A DNA stretch of 25,241 bases from Acidimicrobiaceae bacterium (GTDB lineage: Bacteria > Actinomycetota > Acidimicrobiia > Acidimicrobiales > Ilumatobacteraceae). Positions 1 through 9,116 of the stretch are shown one piece after another. Under the pieces are notes generated by a model that saw only the letters and a program-made list of their open reading frames with translations, ran no database searches and was not told where the DNA came from. Numbering within the stretch: the first letter of the stretch is position 1; the number at the start of each line of letters is the position of its first letter. The position numbers and the translations under genes were made by a program. The DNA lies in the NCBI GenBank assembly GCA_006515795.1, contig VFMC01000004.1, positions 1-25,241 of the forward strand. Direction: 5' to 3'.

Positions 1-200
1 AACACGACCTGGCGGGTGACGAACAGGAACGGATCGTCCTGCTTGGTCCGCGAGGCCGAGTAGATCACGAAGCAGCCGATCGTGGCGAGCGCCGCCTGGA
101 GCAGCATCAAGAACCAGTCGATGTTGCGGGTCGGGTCGCTCGGGCTCGACTTGAGGTTGCCGAGACCCGAATCGGGTCGGCGGGTGAGGATCGAGGTCAT
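1..200 (-). CDS. rodA: RodA/FtsW/SpoVE-family glycosyltransferase (rod-shape protein), N-terminal fragment
   Basis: Only the first 66 or so codons are inside the window; the gene runs off the left edge. Reading the minus strand from the ATG at 198-200 gives a short polar N-terminus, then the motif IDWFLMLLQAALATIGCFVI and YSASR, which is the first membrane helix and the conserved 'YSAS' turn of SEDS proteins. RodA polymerises glycan strands from lipid II at the cytoplasmic membrane and works with the class B transpeptidase PBP2. It starts 15 nt after the stop of the PBP2 gene, which is the usual mrdA-rodA order, so it is very probably co-transcribed with mreBCD. FtsW is the alternative, but the mre/PBP2 context favours RodA. 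Confidence 0.88.
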   Translation of the reverse strand, partial: MTSILTRRPDSGLGNLKSSPSDPTRNIDWFLMLLQAALATIGCFVIYSASRTKQDDPFLFVTRQVV

Positions 201-215
201 CGCGGCTGCTCGCAG

Positions 216-2477
216 CTACTCGCGGATCGTGGCGTCGTAGCCGCCGAGGCAGGTGTCGTCGGCCAGCTCCTTCGGCGGAGCCGGGTAGGGCGAGTTGACG
301 TCGAGCGGGTTCGAGGGCAGCACCTCGTCGGTACCGCCCGGCACCTTCTCGGCCAGTGCGGTGAAGATGCACTTCACCACCGGCGCCGCGGCCTTCGAGC
401 CGTAGCCGCTCTTCTCCAGGTAGGCAAGCACCGTGTAGGGCTGGTTGTCGTCGAGGCTGAACGCCCCGAACACAGAGGAGTCGTTCCACGGGTACTGCCC
501 GGCGCCCTGGGCCGTGCCGGTCTTGCCGGCGAGTGGCAGCGACTCGTGCGGGTAGTCCTTGAAGAGGCGCTCACCAGTCGTGAAGCGATGGCGACCTTTC
601 GGATACTCCACCCCGCAGCTCCCTTCCGTGCGAAAGGTGGGACAGATCACCCGAGAGAGCCCGGCGATGATCGGCAACCACTGGTCGGGCGGCATCTCCA
701 GCTGATGGTTGATCTCCGGGTTCACGAACGACTCGACGATCGTTCCTGCCGCCAGGTCGGCGAAGCCGGCGGCGCGGTCGGGGGTGAGCGGGGCGTAGAT
801 GTTGCGGACGATGTGCGGGCGCATCACGAAGCCGTGGTTGGCGATCGCCGCGTAGGCGTTGGCGAGTTGCAACGGTGTGGTGGCGAACAGCCCCTGTCCG
901 ATGGCCACCTGCACCAGGTCGCCGGTCACCAGTCGCGACGCCTCGCCCTTGGCCAGCACCCCCTTGTCGACGAGCTCTTTCTTGATCGCGTCGTCGGGGA
1001 TGCGGCCGTCCCACTCGTAGGGCAGGTCGATGCCGCTGTCGGCCCCGAATCCGAACTCCGCGAGATCGGACTTGAGCTCGTTCTCATCCTCCAGGTTGTA
1101 GAACTGCTCGCCGAGTCGGTAGAAGAACGCGTCGGAGCTGACGGCCAGCGCGTCCTGCAGCACGACCGGACCGTACTGGCTCGGCTTTCCGAAGGGATCG
1201 AGCGCGTTCTTGAACTCGCAGCGCACGCCCGAAGCACAGACCTCCTTGGAGATCGAGGTGAGCTTGTAGGTGCCGGTGTCCTCGTAGACGTCGGTGGCGG
1301 TGATCAACCCACTGTGCATCGCCGACCAGGCCATGAACGGCTTGATCGTGGAGCCGATGTTGTAGCGCCCCTGCACCGCCCGGTTGACCAGGATCGACTT
1401 GTCGGGATCGTCGGACTGAGGGAACAGCTGCTCGAACTTCTCCTGGCTGATGCCGGCGTTGAACCAGCGGTTGTCGAACGAGGGGTAGCTGGCCATCGCC
1501 AGCACCTGGCCGTTGCTGTGGTTCAGCACCACCACCGAACCGGCCGGGGCCTTGTACTGGATCCACTCCTCGGTACCGAACTCCTCCGAGCTCGAGTACA
1601 CCCGCTCGCCATTCTCCTTCTTCGGATCGAGTGGGTTGTGCGCGGCGCGATCGGGGAACTCGGATTCGGTGCTCTCGGGCAGGTCGCGGCGTTGCCGCAG
1701 CTTGGTCTCCAGCGCCTGCTCGGCGTACAGCTGCACATCGAGGTCGATGCTGAGTTGGATGTCTTGGCCGGCGACTGGTTGCACCTCGTCGAGCAGGCGC
1801 ACGGTGTTGCCGGCCGCGTCGATCTCCCACACCTGCTTGCCCCACGTGCCGTGCAACTCGCTCTCCATGCTGGCCTCGATGCCGAACTGACCGATGCGCT
1901 CGTTGCGGTTGTAGCCGAGGGCGAGGTATTGCTCGACGTTTTCCTTGTTCAGAGCGCCCATGTAGCCCACCACGTGGCTGGCCAACGGAGCGAACGGATA
2001 GACCCGCCGCCACTCCTCGACCACGCTGACCCCGGGATAGTCCTCCGAGCGTTCGAGCAGATACTGCACCGTAGATTCGTCGACGTCTTCGACGAGCGGC
2101 ATCGGTAGCAGTGGATCGAACAGCTTGATGCCGTCCTGGTATCGCTCCTCGAGATCGGCGACAGGGGTCTTGAGCCAGCCCGACAGGCGCTCGAACAGCT
2201 TCGCCCTGGTCTGGTCGCGATTGCGGATCACCGCCCAATCAACGGTGACGGTGAGCACCCTCTCGTTGTCGGCGAGGATGCGACCGTCGACATCGAAGAT
2301 GCGACCTCTCTCCGGCGGGAGCGACACCTCGCGCCGCTTCGCCGCGTCGGCACGGAGCTGGAACCCCTCTGCCTGCACCGCCTGCAGGAACCACAGGCGC
2401 GTGCCGAGGGCGCCGACCAGCACGACGGCCACGAGCGCGAGCACGCCGAGGCGACTGCTCCGACGGTCAATGGCCAT
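216..2477 (-). CDS. mrdA: Penicillin-binding protein 2 (class B peptidoglycan D,D-transpeptidase)
   Basis: About 753 aa. It cross-links peptidoglycan during lateral wall growth as partner of RodA. Numbered from the ATG at 2475-2477: one membrane anchor near residues 11-35, a PBP-dimer domain (about 45-240), then a transpeptidase domain with the three catalytic motifs: STIK at about 376-379 (nucleophile Ser), SSD at about 447-449, and KTG at about 652-654. I chose this ATG because GGAG lies 12 nt upstream; a GTG six codons earlier (2493-2495) has no Shine-Dalgarno. Between the dimer and transpeptidase domains (about residues 257-305) is a long charged, probably disordered insertion rich in Glu, Arg and Asp. 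It sits between mreD and rodA, all on the minus strand. Confidence 0.95.
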   Translation of the reverse strand: MAIDRRSSRLGVLALVAVVLVGALGTRLWFLQAVQAEGFQLRADAAKRREVSLPPERGRIFDVDGRILADNERVLTVTVDWAVIRNRDQTRAKLFERLSGWLKTPVADLEERYQDGIKLFDPLLPMPLVEDVDESTVQYLLERSEDYPGVSVVEEWRRVYPFAPLASHVVGYMGALNKENVEQYLALGYNRNERIGQFGIEASMESELHGTWGKQVWEIDAAGNTVRLLDEVQPVAGQDIQLSIDLDVQLYAEQALETKLRQRRDLPESTESEFPDRAAHNPLDPKKENGERVYSSSEEFGTEEWIQYKAPAGSVVVLNHSNGQVLAMASYPSFDNRWFNAGISQEKFEQLFPQSDDPDKSILVNRAVQGRYNIGSTIKPFMAWSAMHSGLITATDVYEDTGTYKLTSISKEVCASGVRCEFKNALDPFGKPSQYGPVVLQDALAVSSDAFFYRLGEQFYNLEDENELKSDLAEFGFGADSGIDLPYEWDGRIPDDAIKKELVDKGVLAKGEASRLVTGDLVQVAIGQGLFATTPLQLANAYAAIANHGFVMRPHIVRNIYAPLTPDRAAGFADLAAGTIVESFVNPEINHQLEMPPDQWLPIIAGLSRVICPTFRTEGSCGVEYPKGRHRFTTGERLFKDYPHESLPLAGKTGTAQGAGQYPWNDSSVFGAFSLDDNQPYTVLAYLEKSGYGSKAAAPVVKCIFTALAEKVPGGTDEVLPSNPLDVNSPYPAPPKELADDTCLGGYDATIRE

Positions 2478-2534
2478 GGGCCCAGTTTGCTCCACGGGAG
2501 ACCAGAAGTGGCCGCGGCACGGAAGCGACGCCGG

Positions 2535-3062
2535 TCATACCTCGTGCATCGCCTTCCACTTGGGCTTCTTCACGCACATGCACCAGCGACCGAGGGGCAC
2601 GAACAGCGGGCTCATCACGAGCGCGAATGCTGACACAACGGGGACGATCGTGAACAGGCGCGACGTGAACCAACCGTCCTGACCGATCAGGGTGCGCGCC
2701 GCCGGCAGGGCCGTCTCGCCGACCGCAGCGCCGATCGTGGTGAAGATCGATGCAAGCCACCACTGCGGTGTGCGGGTGAGCGTGAACACGTAGCCGGCGA
2801 CGAAGCCGGCCAGCGCGTAGACGATCGCCGTGAGACCGAGCGGGCTGCCCGTCGCCAGGTCGTACATCAGCCCGAGCGTGAACCCGCCCACAGCACCCCG
2901 CTCCGGCCCGGCGCCGGCGCCGGCAGCGGCGGCAAGCGCCAGCACCAGCTGCATCACCACGCCGAAAACGGGCATCTCGGTGAGCACGGTGCGCTGCAAC
3001 GCCAGCACGCACAACCCGACCGGGAACAGCCGGATGAGCGCACCGGCCAGAAAGGCGCGCAA
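2535..3062 (-). CDS. mreD: Rod shape-determining protein MreD
   Basis: 175 aa, integral membrane component of the elongasome. The sequence is hydrophobic with about five predicted helices (roughly residues 3-22, 30-50, 56-75, 80-98, 130-155) and includes the family-like stretch 'GGFTLGLMYDLATGSPLGLTA'-type loop seen in MreD (Gly-rich, with Asp in the helix). No catalytic motif is expected. The start is a TTG at 3060-3062, four bases after the mreC TGA at 3067-3069, with a GAGGG element overlapping the stop; no better in-frame ATG exists near the start. Identification leans on position between mreC and mrdA as much as on sequence, since MreD is poorly conserved. Confidence 0.85.
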   Translation of the reverse strand: MRAFLAGALIRLFPVGLCVLALQRTVLTEMPVFGVVMQLVLALAAAAGAGAGPERGAVGGFTLGLMYDLATGSPLGLTAIVYALAGFVAGYVFTLTRTPQWWLASIFTTIGAAVGETALPAARTLIGQDGWFTSRLFTIVPVVSAFALVMSPLFVPLGRWCMCVKKPKWKAMHEV

Positions 3063-3066
3063 GCCC

Positions 3067-4140
3067 TCAGCCGCCGCTCGTGTTCGGCACGTACAGCAAC
3101 ACGCTGAGGAAACTCAACGTCGACGACAGATCTGCGGCCGGTTCCACCTCCACGACCAACGCACGCGACCCGGTTTGTTCGCGAACCGCCGACACCACTC
3201 CGATCGGCAGCCCGGCGGGGGCGATCGCGGCGATGCCACCAGCCGTTTGCACGGAGGATCCGACCTTCACCCGGCCCGAGGTGGAGGAGTCCTCGATGAA
3301 CCGCAGCACCAGGGGACGGCCCTCGCCCTGACCCGACAACGTTCCTGTCTCGCGGATGATCTCGGTGACGAACTGGGTGGTCGTGGTGTAGAGCGGCACG
3401 CCGGTGGAAGTGGTGGCGGTGGGGGGCGGTCCCACCGGATCGAGCGGGCCCCTCACGGGATCGAAGGCGGTGGTGGTGGTGTTGGCCAACGTTGTGGCCG
3501 TCGGCTCGATCGTGGTGGTGGACTGCGGCGTCGTGCCGGAGGTGGGGCTGATCGGCAGGCTAGGTGTCGGAGCAGGGTCGACTCTGGTGAGCACCTTGGC
3601 GCCGATGCTGAAATCCGGGTCGAGCACGAGCAGCACGATCGCCGAGTTCGGATGAACGCGGGTGATCTTGCCCACCAAACCGGCACCGTTCACCACCGGC
3701 ATGCCCACCGCGATGCCATCGGTGCTGCCCTTGTCGATCTCGACCGTGTACTGGAAGTTGCTCGCCCGTTCGCCCTGCACGCGAACGGTGACCGTGGGGT
3801 AGCTGCCGGTGCCGAGCAGCCGGTTCAAGGTGAGCAGCTCCTCGAACTCGAGCAGGGCCGCCCGAGCCTCGATCTCGGCGCCCCGCTGCACGTCGATCTG
3901 GGCCCTCAGGGACTCGTTCTCGCGTCGCAGATCGTCGTAGTCGGTGATGCCGTTCCAGGCGTTCTCGACCGGCAGGGAGATGGTGCGGGCGGCCGCGTCG
4001 AACGGCTCGAGGATCAGCGAGAACACGCTGCGCGACCGATCGATGAGCGCGTTGCCGCGCTGGTCGAGGGTGATGAGGAGGATCGAGGTGAGCACGAGCA
4101 GGAGGATCACTCGTCGACGACCCATCGAATAGATGGCCAT
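3067..4140 (-). CDS. mreC: Rod shape-determining protein MreC
   Basis: 357 aa bitopic membrane protein that links MreB to PBP2/RodA in the periplasm. Order: short cytoplasmic N-terminus, membrane helix at about residues 10-25, coiled coil at about 68-107 (RRENESLRAQI type heptads), then the two beta-barrel domains from about 113 onward (the 'NGAGLVGKITRV' turn and the 'GGIAAIAPAGLPIGVV' turn are typical). Unusual: residues about 189-262 are a Thr/Pro-rich low-complexity insertion with many runs of three to four Thr, placed between the two beta-barrel lobes; most MreC proteins have no such linker and are nearer 270-330 aa. It starts 16 nt after mreB stops. Confidence 0.95.
   Translation of the reverse strand: MAIYSMGRRRVILLLVLTSILLITLDQRGNALIDRSRSVFSLILEPFDAAARTISLPVENAWNGITDYDDLRRENESLRAQIDVQRGAEIEARAALLEFEELLTLNRLLGTGSYPTVTVRVQGERASNFQYTVEIDKGSTDGIAVGMPVVNGAGLVGKITRVHPNSAIVLLVLDPDFSIGAKVLTRVDPAPTPSLPISPTSGTTPQSTTTIEPTATTLANTTTTAFDPVRGPLDPVGPPPTATTSTGVPLYTTTTQFVTEIIRETGTLSGQGEGRPLVLRFIEDSSTSGRVKVGSSVQTAGGIAAIAPAGLPIGVVSAVREQTGSRALVVEVEPAADLSSTLSFLSVLLYVPNTSGG
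3355..3576 (-). other. Thr/Pro-rich low-complexity linker inside MreC
   Basis: Codons for about residues 189-262 of MreC. The encoded stretch is dominated by Thr, Pro, Ser and Ala with repeated TTT runs, and has no predicted secondary structure. On the plus strand the DNA shows GT-rich runs such as gtggtggtggtgttgg. It interrupts the extracytoplasmic beta domain, so it would lie outside the membrane. Confidence 0.8.
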
Positions 4141-4155
4141 GGGAACGCTCGCTGA

Positions 4156-5190
<1,035 letters not shown>

Positions 5191-5198
5191 GGGAACGT

Positions 5199-5205
5199 AC
5201 CTCCT
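5199..5205 (-). promoter_or_regulatory. Strong Shine-Dalgarno of mreB
   Basis: Minus-strand AGGAGGT, 8 nt before the ATG at 5190. It fixes the mreB start and argues against the longer reading from 5247. Confidence 0.9.
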
Positions 5206-5292
5206 CGATGTGCCGCGTCGGTTGCTGAATCGTGGCTGAGCAGGCAAGAGGCCCGCTCACGTGTTGATCGAGTGTAGCGGCCCCGCGGATTG

Positions 5293-5703
5293 TTACAGGT
5301 TCGGGAAGAAGATGCCGAGCTCGCGCTCGGCCGAGGCCGGCGAGTCGCTGCCGTGGACCAGGTTCTCGGTGAACAAGATGCCGAGGTCGCCACGGATGGT
5401 GCCCGGCGCTGCGGCCTTCGGGTTTGTGGCCCCCATCATCGTGCGCACCACTTCCCAGGTGTTCTCCGGGCCCTCGACGGCCATCGCCACGACGGGCCCA
5501 CGGCTCATGAACTCGACGAGGTCGGCGTAGAAGCCCTTGCCCACGTGCTCTTCGTAGTGGCGGGCCAGTGTGTCGGCCTGGAGGGTACGCAGGTCCATCG
5601 CCACGATCTTCAGGTTCTTCGCCTCGAAGCGGCCGACGACTTCGCCGATCAGGCCGCGTTCGACGGTGTCGGGCTTGAGCAGGACCAAGGTGCGATCAGA
5701 CAT
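5293..5703 (-). CDS. ndk: Nucleoside diphosphate kinase
   Basis: 136 aa, the standard Ndk length. It transfers the gamma phosphate from ATP to NDPs through a phosphohistidine. Seen: N-terminal RTLVLLKPDTVERGLIGEV with Lys10, conserved Arg in GTIRGDLG (about residue 104), and the active-site signature ENLVHGSDS with His117. The start at the ATG 5701-5703 gives the canonical N-terminus. There is no Shine-Dalgarno; instead a minus-strand TAGCCT (5712-5717) ends 8 nt before the ATG, which suggests a leaderless transcript. Upstream of mreB on the same strand; co-transcription is possible but not shown. Confidence 0.97.
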   Translation of the reverse strand: MSDRTLVLLKPDTVERGLIGEVVGRFEAKNLKIVAMDLRTLQADTLARHYEEHVGKGFYADLVEFMSRGPVVAMAVEGPENTWEVVRTMMGATNPKAAAPGTIRGDLGILFTENLVHGSDSPASAERELGIFFPNL

Positions 5704-5711
5704 GGCGCCGC

Positions 5712-5717
5712 AGGCTA
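5712..5717 (-). promoter_or_regulatory. Candidate -10 element of ndk
   Basis: Minus-strand TAGCCT, 8 nt from the ndk ATG. It matches the TANNNT actinobacterial -10 pattern, and the same TAGSCT hexamer appears before tig, tRNA-Pro and blaI in this window. No clear -35. Confidence 0.45.
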
Positions 5718-5794
5718 TCGGCGTCGACGCGCTCGGCCGCAGCCTCGACCCCAGAAGCTCCGTGAGCCACAGCCGCCGCACCGCCCGGCACCGC

Positions 5795-5816
5795 TCACGG
5801 ACACCCTGGTCCGTGA
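5795..5816 (-). terminator. Hairpin downstream of folC
   Basis: Perfect 8-bp inverted repeat TCACGGAC-accctg-GTCCGTGA with a 6-nt loop, 39 nt past the folC stop. There is no T tract, so this would be a U-less terminator or a processing stem. It is the main structure in the 151-nt gap 5704-5854; the rest holds the ndk -10 candidate and nothing else that I can see. Confidence 0.4.
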
Positions 5817-5854
5817 CGGGGTGCGGGAGATCACTGGATCACCGGAGTGCGGGA

Positions 5855-7150
5855 CTACGGGAGCAGTTGGCGCACGGCGGGACGGGCGGCGCCGACCACG
5901 TACAACGAGCCGGTGACGAGCACCGCGTCATCGGCACCGGCGAGCCGGATCGCACGGGCGCAAGCCTGTTCGACCGTACTGCACTCGATCACCTCGTCGC
6001 ACCCGAGCGCGATTGCCGCTTCGGTGAGCTGCGCCGCCGGCAAACCGCGCGGCGACGGGGCCGTGCAGGTGAGCACCACGTCGAACTCGTCGGCACGAAG
6101 CGCGCCCAACATCTCCCCCGGGTTGCGTCCCTGCAGGCACCCCACCACGAGGTAGCGCATGCCGGCTGGATCGAAGTCCTCGAAGAACACCGCCGACGCG
6201 ACGTCGGCTCCCGGCGGGTTGTGGGCGCCGTCGACGATCACCAGCGGCTGGCGGCCCATCACTTCGAACCGACCTGGGATCACGACTTCAGCGAATCCCT
6301 CACGCATCGTGGCGTCGGCGAGTGGAGCCGCGAAGAAGGCCTCGACCGCGGTGAGCGCGGCCGACGCATTGTCGGCCTGGTGCCGTCCGTGGAGCGGGAC
6401 GAAGACCTCGGAGTACACGGTCGTCGGCGTGCGGATGCCGACGAAACGCCCACCGAGCGCCAGTTGGTTTTCGACCACCTCGAACTGCTCGCCGCGCACG
6501 AACTGCGTGGCGCCGCCGGCCTCGACGAAGATCTGCACCAGTTCGGGGTCGGTCTCACCGATGACCACGGCGCTGCCGGGCTTCACGATTCCTGCCTTCT
6601 CACGGGCGATGTCGTCGAGGGTGGGCCCGGCGAACTCGTTGTGATCCATGCCGATGTTGGTGATCACGGCAACCTGCGCCTCGCACACGTTGGTTGCATC
6701 CCATCGACCGAGAAGGCCCACTTCCACCACCGCGACATCGACGGCAACGTCGGCGAACCAGCGGAACGCGGCGGCGGTGACTGCCTCGAAGTAGGTGGGT
6801 CGCACGCCGGCGATCGCTTCGAGATTGGCGATGGCCGCGATCTGCTCGGCGAACTCCTCGTCGGAGATCGGCTCGGCGTTGCGGGCGATTCGCTCGTTGA
6901 GCCGTTCGAGGTGTGGGCTGGTGTAGGTACCGACGGTGAGCCCGTGGGCCATCAGCAGCCGGGTGATCATCTGCGTCGTGGAGCCCTTGCCGTTGGTGCC
7001 GGTGACGTGGATGACCGGATACGCGAGCTGCGGGTCACCCATCACCTGCACGAGCCGACGCATCCGGTCGAGCGTGGGCGATTCGATGCGGCCCGTCTTG
7101 TCGTAGCTGGCGTGATCGTCGAGGTACGCCAGCGCCTCGGCGAAATCCAT
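5855..7150 (-). CDS. folC: Bifunctional dihydrofolate synthase / folylpolyglutamate synthase
   Basis: 431 aa. Adds glutamate to dihydropteroate and then to tetrahydrofolates, in the cytoplasm. Mur-ligase fold: P-loop GTNGKGST at about residues 51-58, the 'YTSPHLERLNERI' segment typical of FolC at about 78-90, and the linker motif VDGAHNPPGA near residue 305 before the C-terminal domain. The ATG (7148-7150) overlaps the clpX TGA by one base (TGATG), so it is translationally coupled to clpX. In many bacteria folC instead follows valS or accD. Confidence 0.96.
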   Translation of the reverse strand: MDFAEALAYLDDHASYDKTGRIESPTLDRMRRLVQVMGDPQLAYPVIHVTGTNGKGSTTQMITRLLMAHGLTVGTYTSPHLERLNERIARNAEPISDEEFAEQIAAIANLEAIAGVRPTYFEAVTAAAFRWFADVAVDVAVVEVGLLGRWDATNVCEAQVAVITNIGMDHNEFAGPTLDDIAREKAGIVKPGSAVVIGETDPELVQIFVEAGGATQFVRGEQFEVVENQLALGGRFVGIRTPTTVYSEVFVPLHGRHQADNASAALTAVEAFFAAPLADATMREGFAEVVIPGRFEVMGRQPLVIVDGAHNPPGADVASAVFFEDFDPAGMRYLVVGCLQGRNPGEMLGALRADEFDVVLTCTAPSPRGLPAAQLTEAAIALGCDEVIECSTVEQACARAIRLAGADDAVLVTGSLYVVGAARPAVRQLLP

Positions 7151-8433
7151 CAGGACGCGGCGCGACGGGGTCTGGTGCTCCGCGATGCTTCACGTGGCAC
7201 CAGTGTGGGGTTCACCTTCGTACGAACGGTGTCGGCATCGATGACGACACGGCCAACATCGCCGCGACCTGGAAGCTCGTACATCGTGTTGAGCAGCACC
7301 TCTTCGAGGATGGCGCGCAAACCGCGGGCGCCCGTGGCGCGCAGCAGCGCCTGGTCGGCGATCTCGTCGAGCGCCTCACTGGTGAACTCGAGCTCGACGT
7401 CTTCGAACTCGAACACCTTCTGGTACTGCTTCACGAGCGAGTTCTTGGGCTCGATGAGGATCTTGGTGAGCGCATCGCGGTCGAGGCTGCGCACCGCTCC
7501 GATCATCGGCAGTCGGCCGATGAACTCGGGGATCATGCCGAACTTCAACAGGTCTTCCGGCAGCACCCTGGCGAACAGTTCGCCGGCATCTTTGTCGGCC
7601 TTCGACCGGACGGTGCCGTGGAACCCGACGCCCTTGTAGCCGATGCGACTCTCGATGATCTGCTCGAGACCGGAGAACGCACCTCCACAGATGAACAAGA
7701 TGTTGGTGGTGTCGATCTGGATGAACTCTTGGTGCGGATGCTTGCGACCACCTTGCGGCGGAACCGAAGCCTGGGTGCCCTCGAGGATCTTGAGCAACGC
7801 CTGCTGCACGCCCTCGCCGCTGACGTCGCGCGTGATCGACGGGTTCTCGCTCTTGCGGGCGACCTTGTCGATCTCGTCGATGTAGATGATGCCGGTCTCG
7901 GCCTTCTTCACGTCGAAGTCGGCAGCCTGGATGAGCTTCAAGAGGATGTTCTCGACGTCTTCGCCCACGTAGCCGGCCTCGGTGAGGGCCGTCGCATCGG
8001 CCACGGCAAAAGGCACGTTGAGCAGGCGGGCGAGGGTTTGGGCGAGATGCGTCTTCCCGCAGCCGGTCGGGCCTAACAACAAGATGTTGCTCTTCGCCAG
8101 CTCGACGTCGTCACGTCGCCCGACGCCCGCGTTCTGCTGGTACTGGATGCGGCGATAGTGGTTGTAGACCGCGACGGAGAGGATCTTCTTGGCCTCGTCC
8201 TGGCCGACCACGTAGTCGTCGAGGAAGGTGCGGATCTCGATCGGCGTGGGCAGCTCGTCGAAGCGCAGCTCGCTGCCTTCGGTGAGCTCCTCCTCGATGA
8301 TCTCGTTGCACAGGTCGATGCACTCGTCGCAGATGTACACGCCTGGCCCGGCGATGAGCTTCTTGACCTGCTTCTGGCTCTTGCCGCAGAAGCTGCACTT
8401 CAACAGTTCGCCGGTGTCACCGAACTTCGCCAC
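7150..8433 (-). CDS. clpX: ATP-dependent Clp protease ATP-binding subunit ClpX
   Basis: 427 aa. AAA+ unfoldase that feeds substrates to ClpP. Domains: N-terminal C4 zinc-binding domain with Cys13, Cys16, Cys35, Cys38; Walker A GPTGCGKT at 121-128; pore-loop GYVG at 154-157; Walker B IIYIDEID at about 182-189; RKH pore-2 loop at 230-232; a candidate IGF-type ClpP-docking loop (VGF near 269-271). Start is a GTG at 8431-8433 with a purine-rich GAGGGGGGAA 6 nt upstream. The C-terminus ends in a basic SRSTRPRRAAS tail. It lies 50 nt downstream of clpP, the normal tig-clpP-clpX order. Confidence 0.98.
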   Translation of the reverse strand: MAKFGDTGELLKCSFCGKSQKQVKKLIAGPGVYICDECIDLCNEIIEEELTEGSELRFDELPTPIEIRTFLDDYVVGQDEAKKILSVAVYNHYRRIQYQQNAGVGRRDDVELAKSNILLLGPTGCGKTHLAQTLARLLNVPFAVADATALTEAGYVGEDVENILLKLIQAADFDVKKAETGIIYIDEIDKVARKSENPSITRDVSGEGVQQALLKILEGTQASVPPQGGRKHPHQEFIQIDTTNILFICGGAFSGLEQIIESRIGYKGVGFHGTVRSKADKDAGELFARVLPEDLLKFGMIPEFIGRLPMIGAVRSLDRDALTKILIEPKNSLVKQYQKVFEFEDVELEFTSEALDEIADQALLRATGARGLRAILEEVLLNTMYELPGRGDVGRVVIDADTVRTKVNPTLVPREASRSTRPRRAAS

Positions 8434-8483
8434 GATGTGTTCCCCCCTCGGTCGTGCTCATGGCCTGTAGCAACGGATGGGCC

Positions 8484-9116
8484 TCAGCGGATGGGACCCG
8501 TGCGGTCGACGGCCTGACGAGACGACAGCACATCGTCGATAATGCCATACGCGATGGCCTCGTCGGCTTCCATCACGAAATCGCGGTCGGTGTCTTTGTG
8601 GACGCGCTCGATGGTCTGGCCCGTGTGATGGGCCAGGACCTGCTCGAGCAGCTCGCGCATCCTGAGGATCTCCTTGGCCGCGATCTCGAGATCGGTGACC
8701 TGCCCGTAGCTCACATGACCGTATGGCTGGTGGAGCAGCACGCGGCTGTGCGGCAGGGCGAGGCGCTTGCCCTTGGTTCCTGCCGCGAGCAGCACCGCGG
8801 CGGCCGAAGCGGCCTGCCCGAGGCAGATGGTGGCGATGTCGTTCTTGATGAACTGCATCGTGTCGTAGATGGCGAACAACGCCGTGATGTCGCCACCGGG
8901 GCTGTTGATGTAGATGTTGATGTCCTTGTCGGGGTTCTCCGACTCGAGGTGGATCAACTGGGCGCAGATGACGCTGGCGACAGTGTCGTCGATAGGGGTC
9001 TGCAGGAAGATGATGTTGTCTTTCAGCAGCCTGCTGTAGAGGTCGTAGGTGCGCTCGCCGCGGCTGGTCTGCTCGACGACGTACGGCATCGGGATCGAGT
9101 TGCGCATCTCAGTCAT
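8484..9116 (-). CDS. clpP: ATP-dependent Clp protease proteolytic subunit ClpP
   Basis: 210 aa serine peptidase that forms the chamber for ClpX. Catalytic triad by motif: Ser104 in GQAASAAAVLL, His129 in RVLLHQPYG, Asp179 in DTDRDF. The start is taken as the ATG at 9114-9116, whose ATGACTGA overlaps the tig stop by 8 nt and which has GAGGGG just upstream. An ATG nine bases further on is also possible. The longer frame back to 9152 only reads Thr codons from the tig His/Asp tail and is rejected. Actinobacteria often have two clpP genes; only one is in this window. Confidence 0.97.
   Translation of the reverse strand: MTEMRNSIPMPYVVEQTSRGERTYDLYSRLLKDNIIFLQTPIDDTVASVICAQLIHLESENPDKDINIYINSPGGDITALFAIYDTMQFIKNDIATICLGQAASAAAVLLAAGTKGKRLALPHSRVLLHQPYGHVSYGQVTDLEIAAKEILRMRELLEQVLAHHTGQTIERVHKDTDRDFVMEADEAIAYGIIDDVLSSRQAVDRTGPIR

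Noticed and set aside
546..2108. 520-aa open frame on the plus strand opposite PBP2
   Set aside because: Antisense shadow in high-GC DNA; no domain, and PBP2 motifs are clear on the other strand.
2641..2654. GGGAC-type half box at gggacgatcgtgaa
   Set aside because: Inside the mreD coding sequence, left half only; expected by chance.
5570..7639. 689-aa plus-strand frame across ndk, folC and clpX
   Set aside because: Crosses three well-identified genes on the minus strand and has shadow-type composition.
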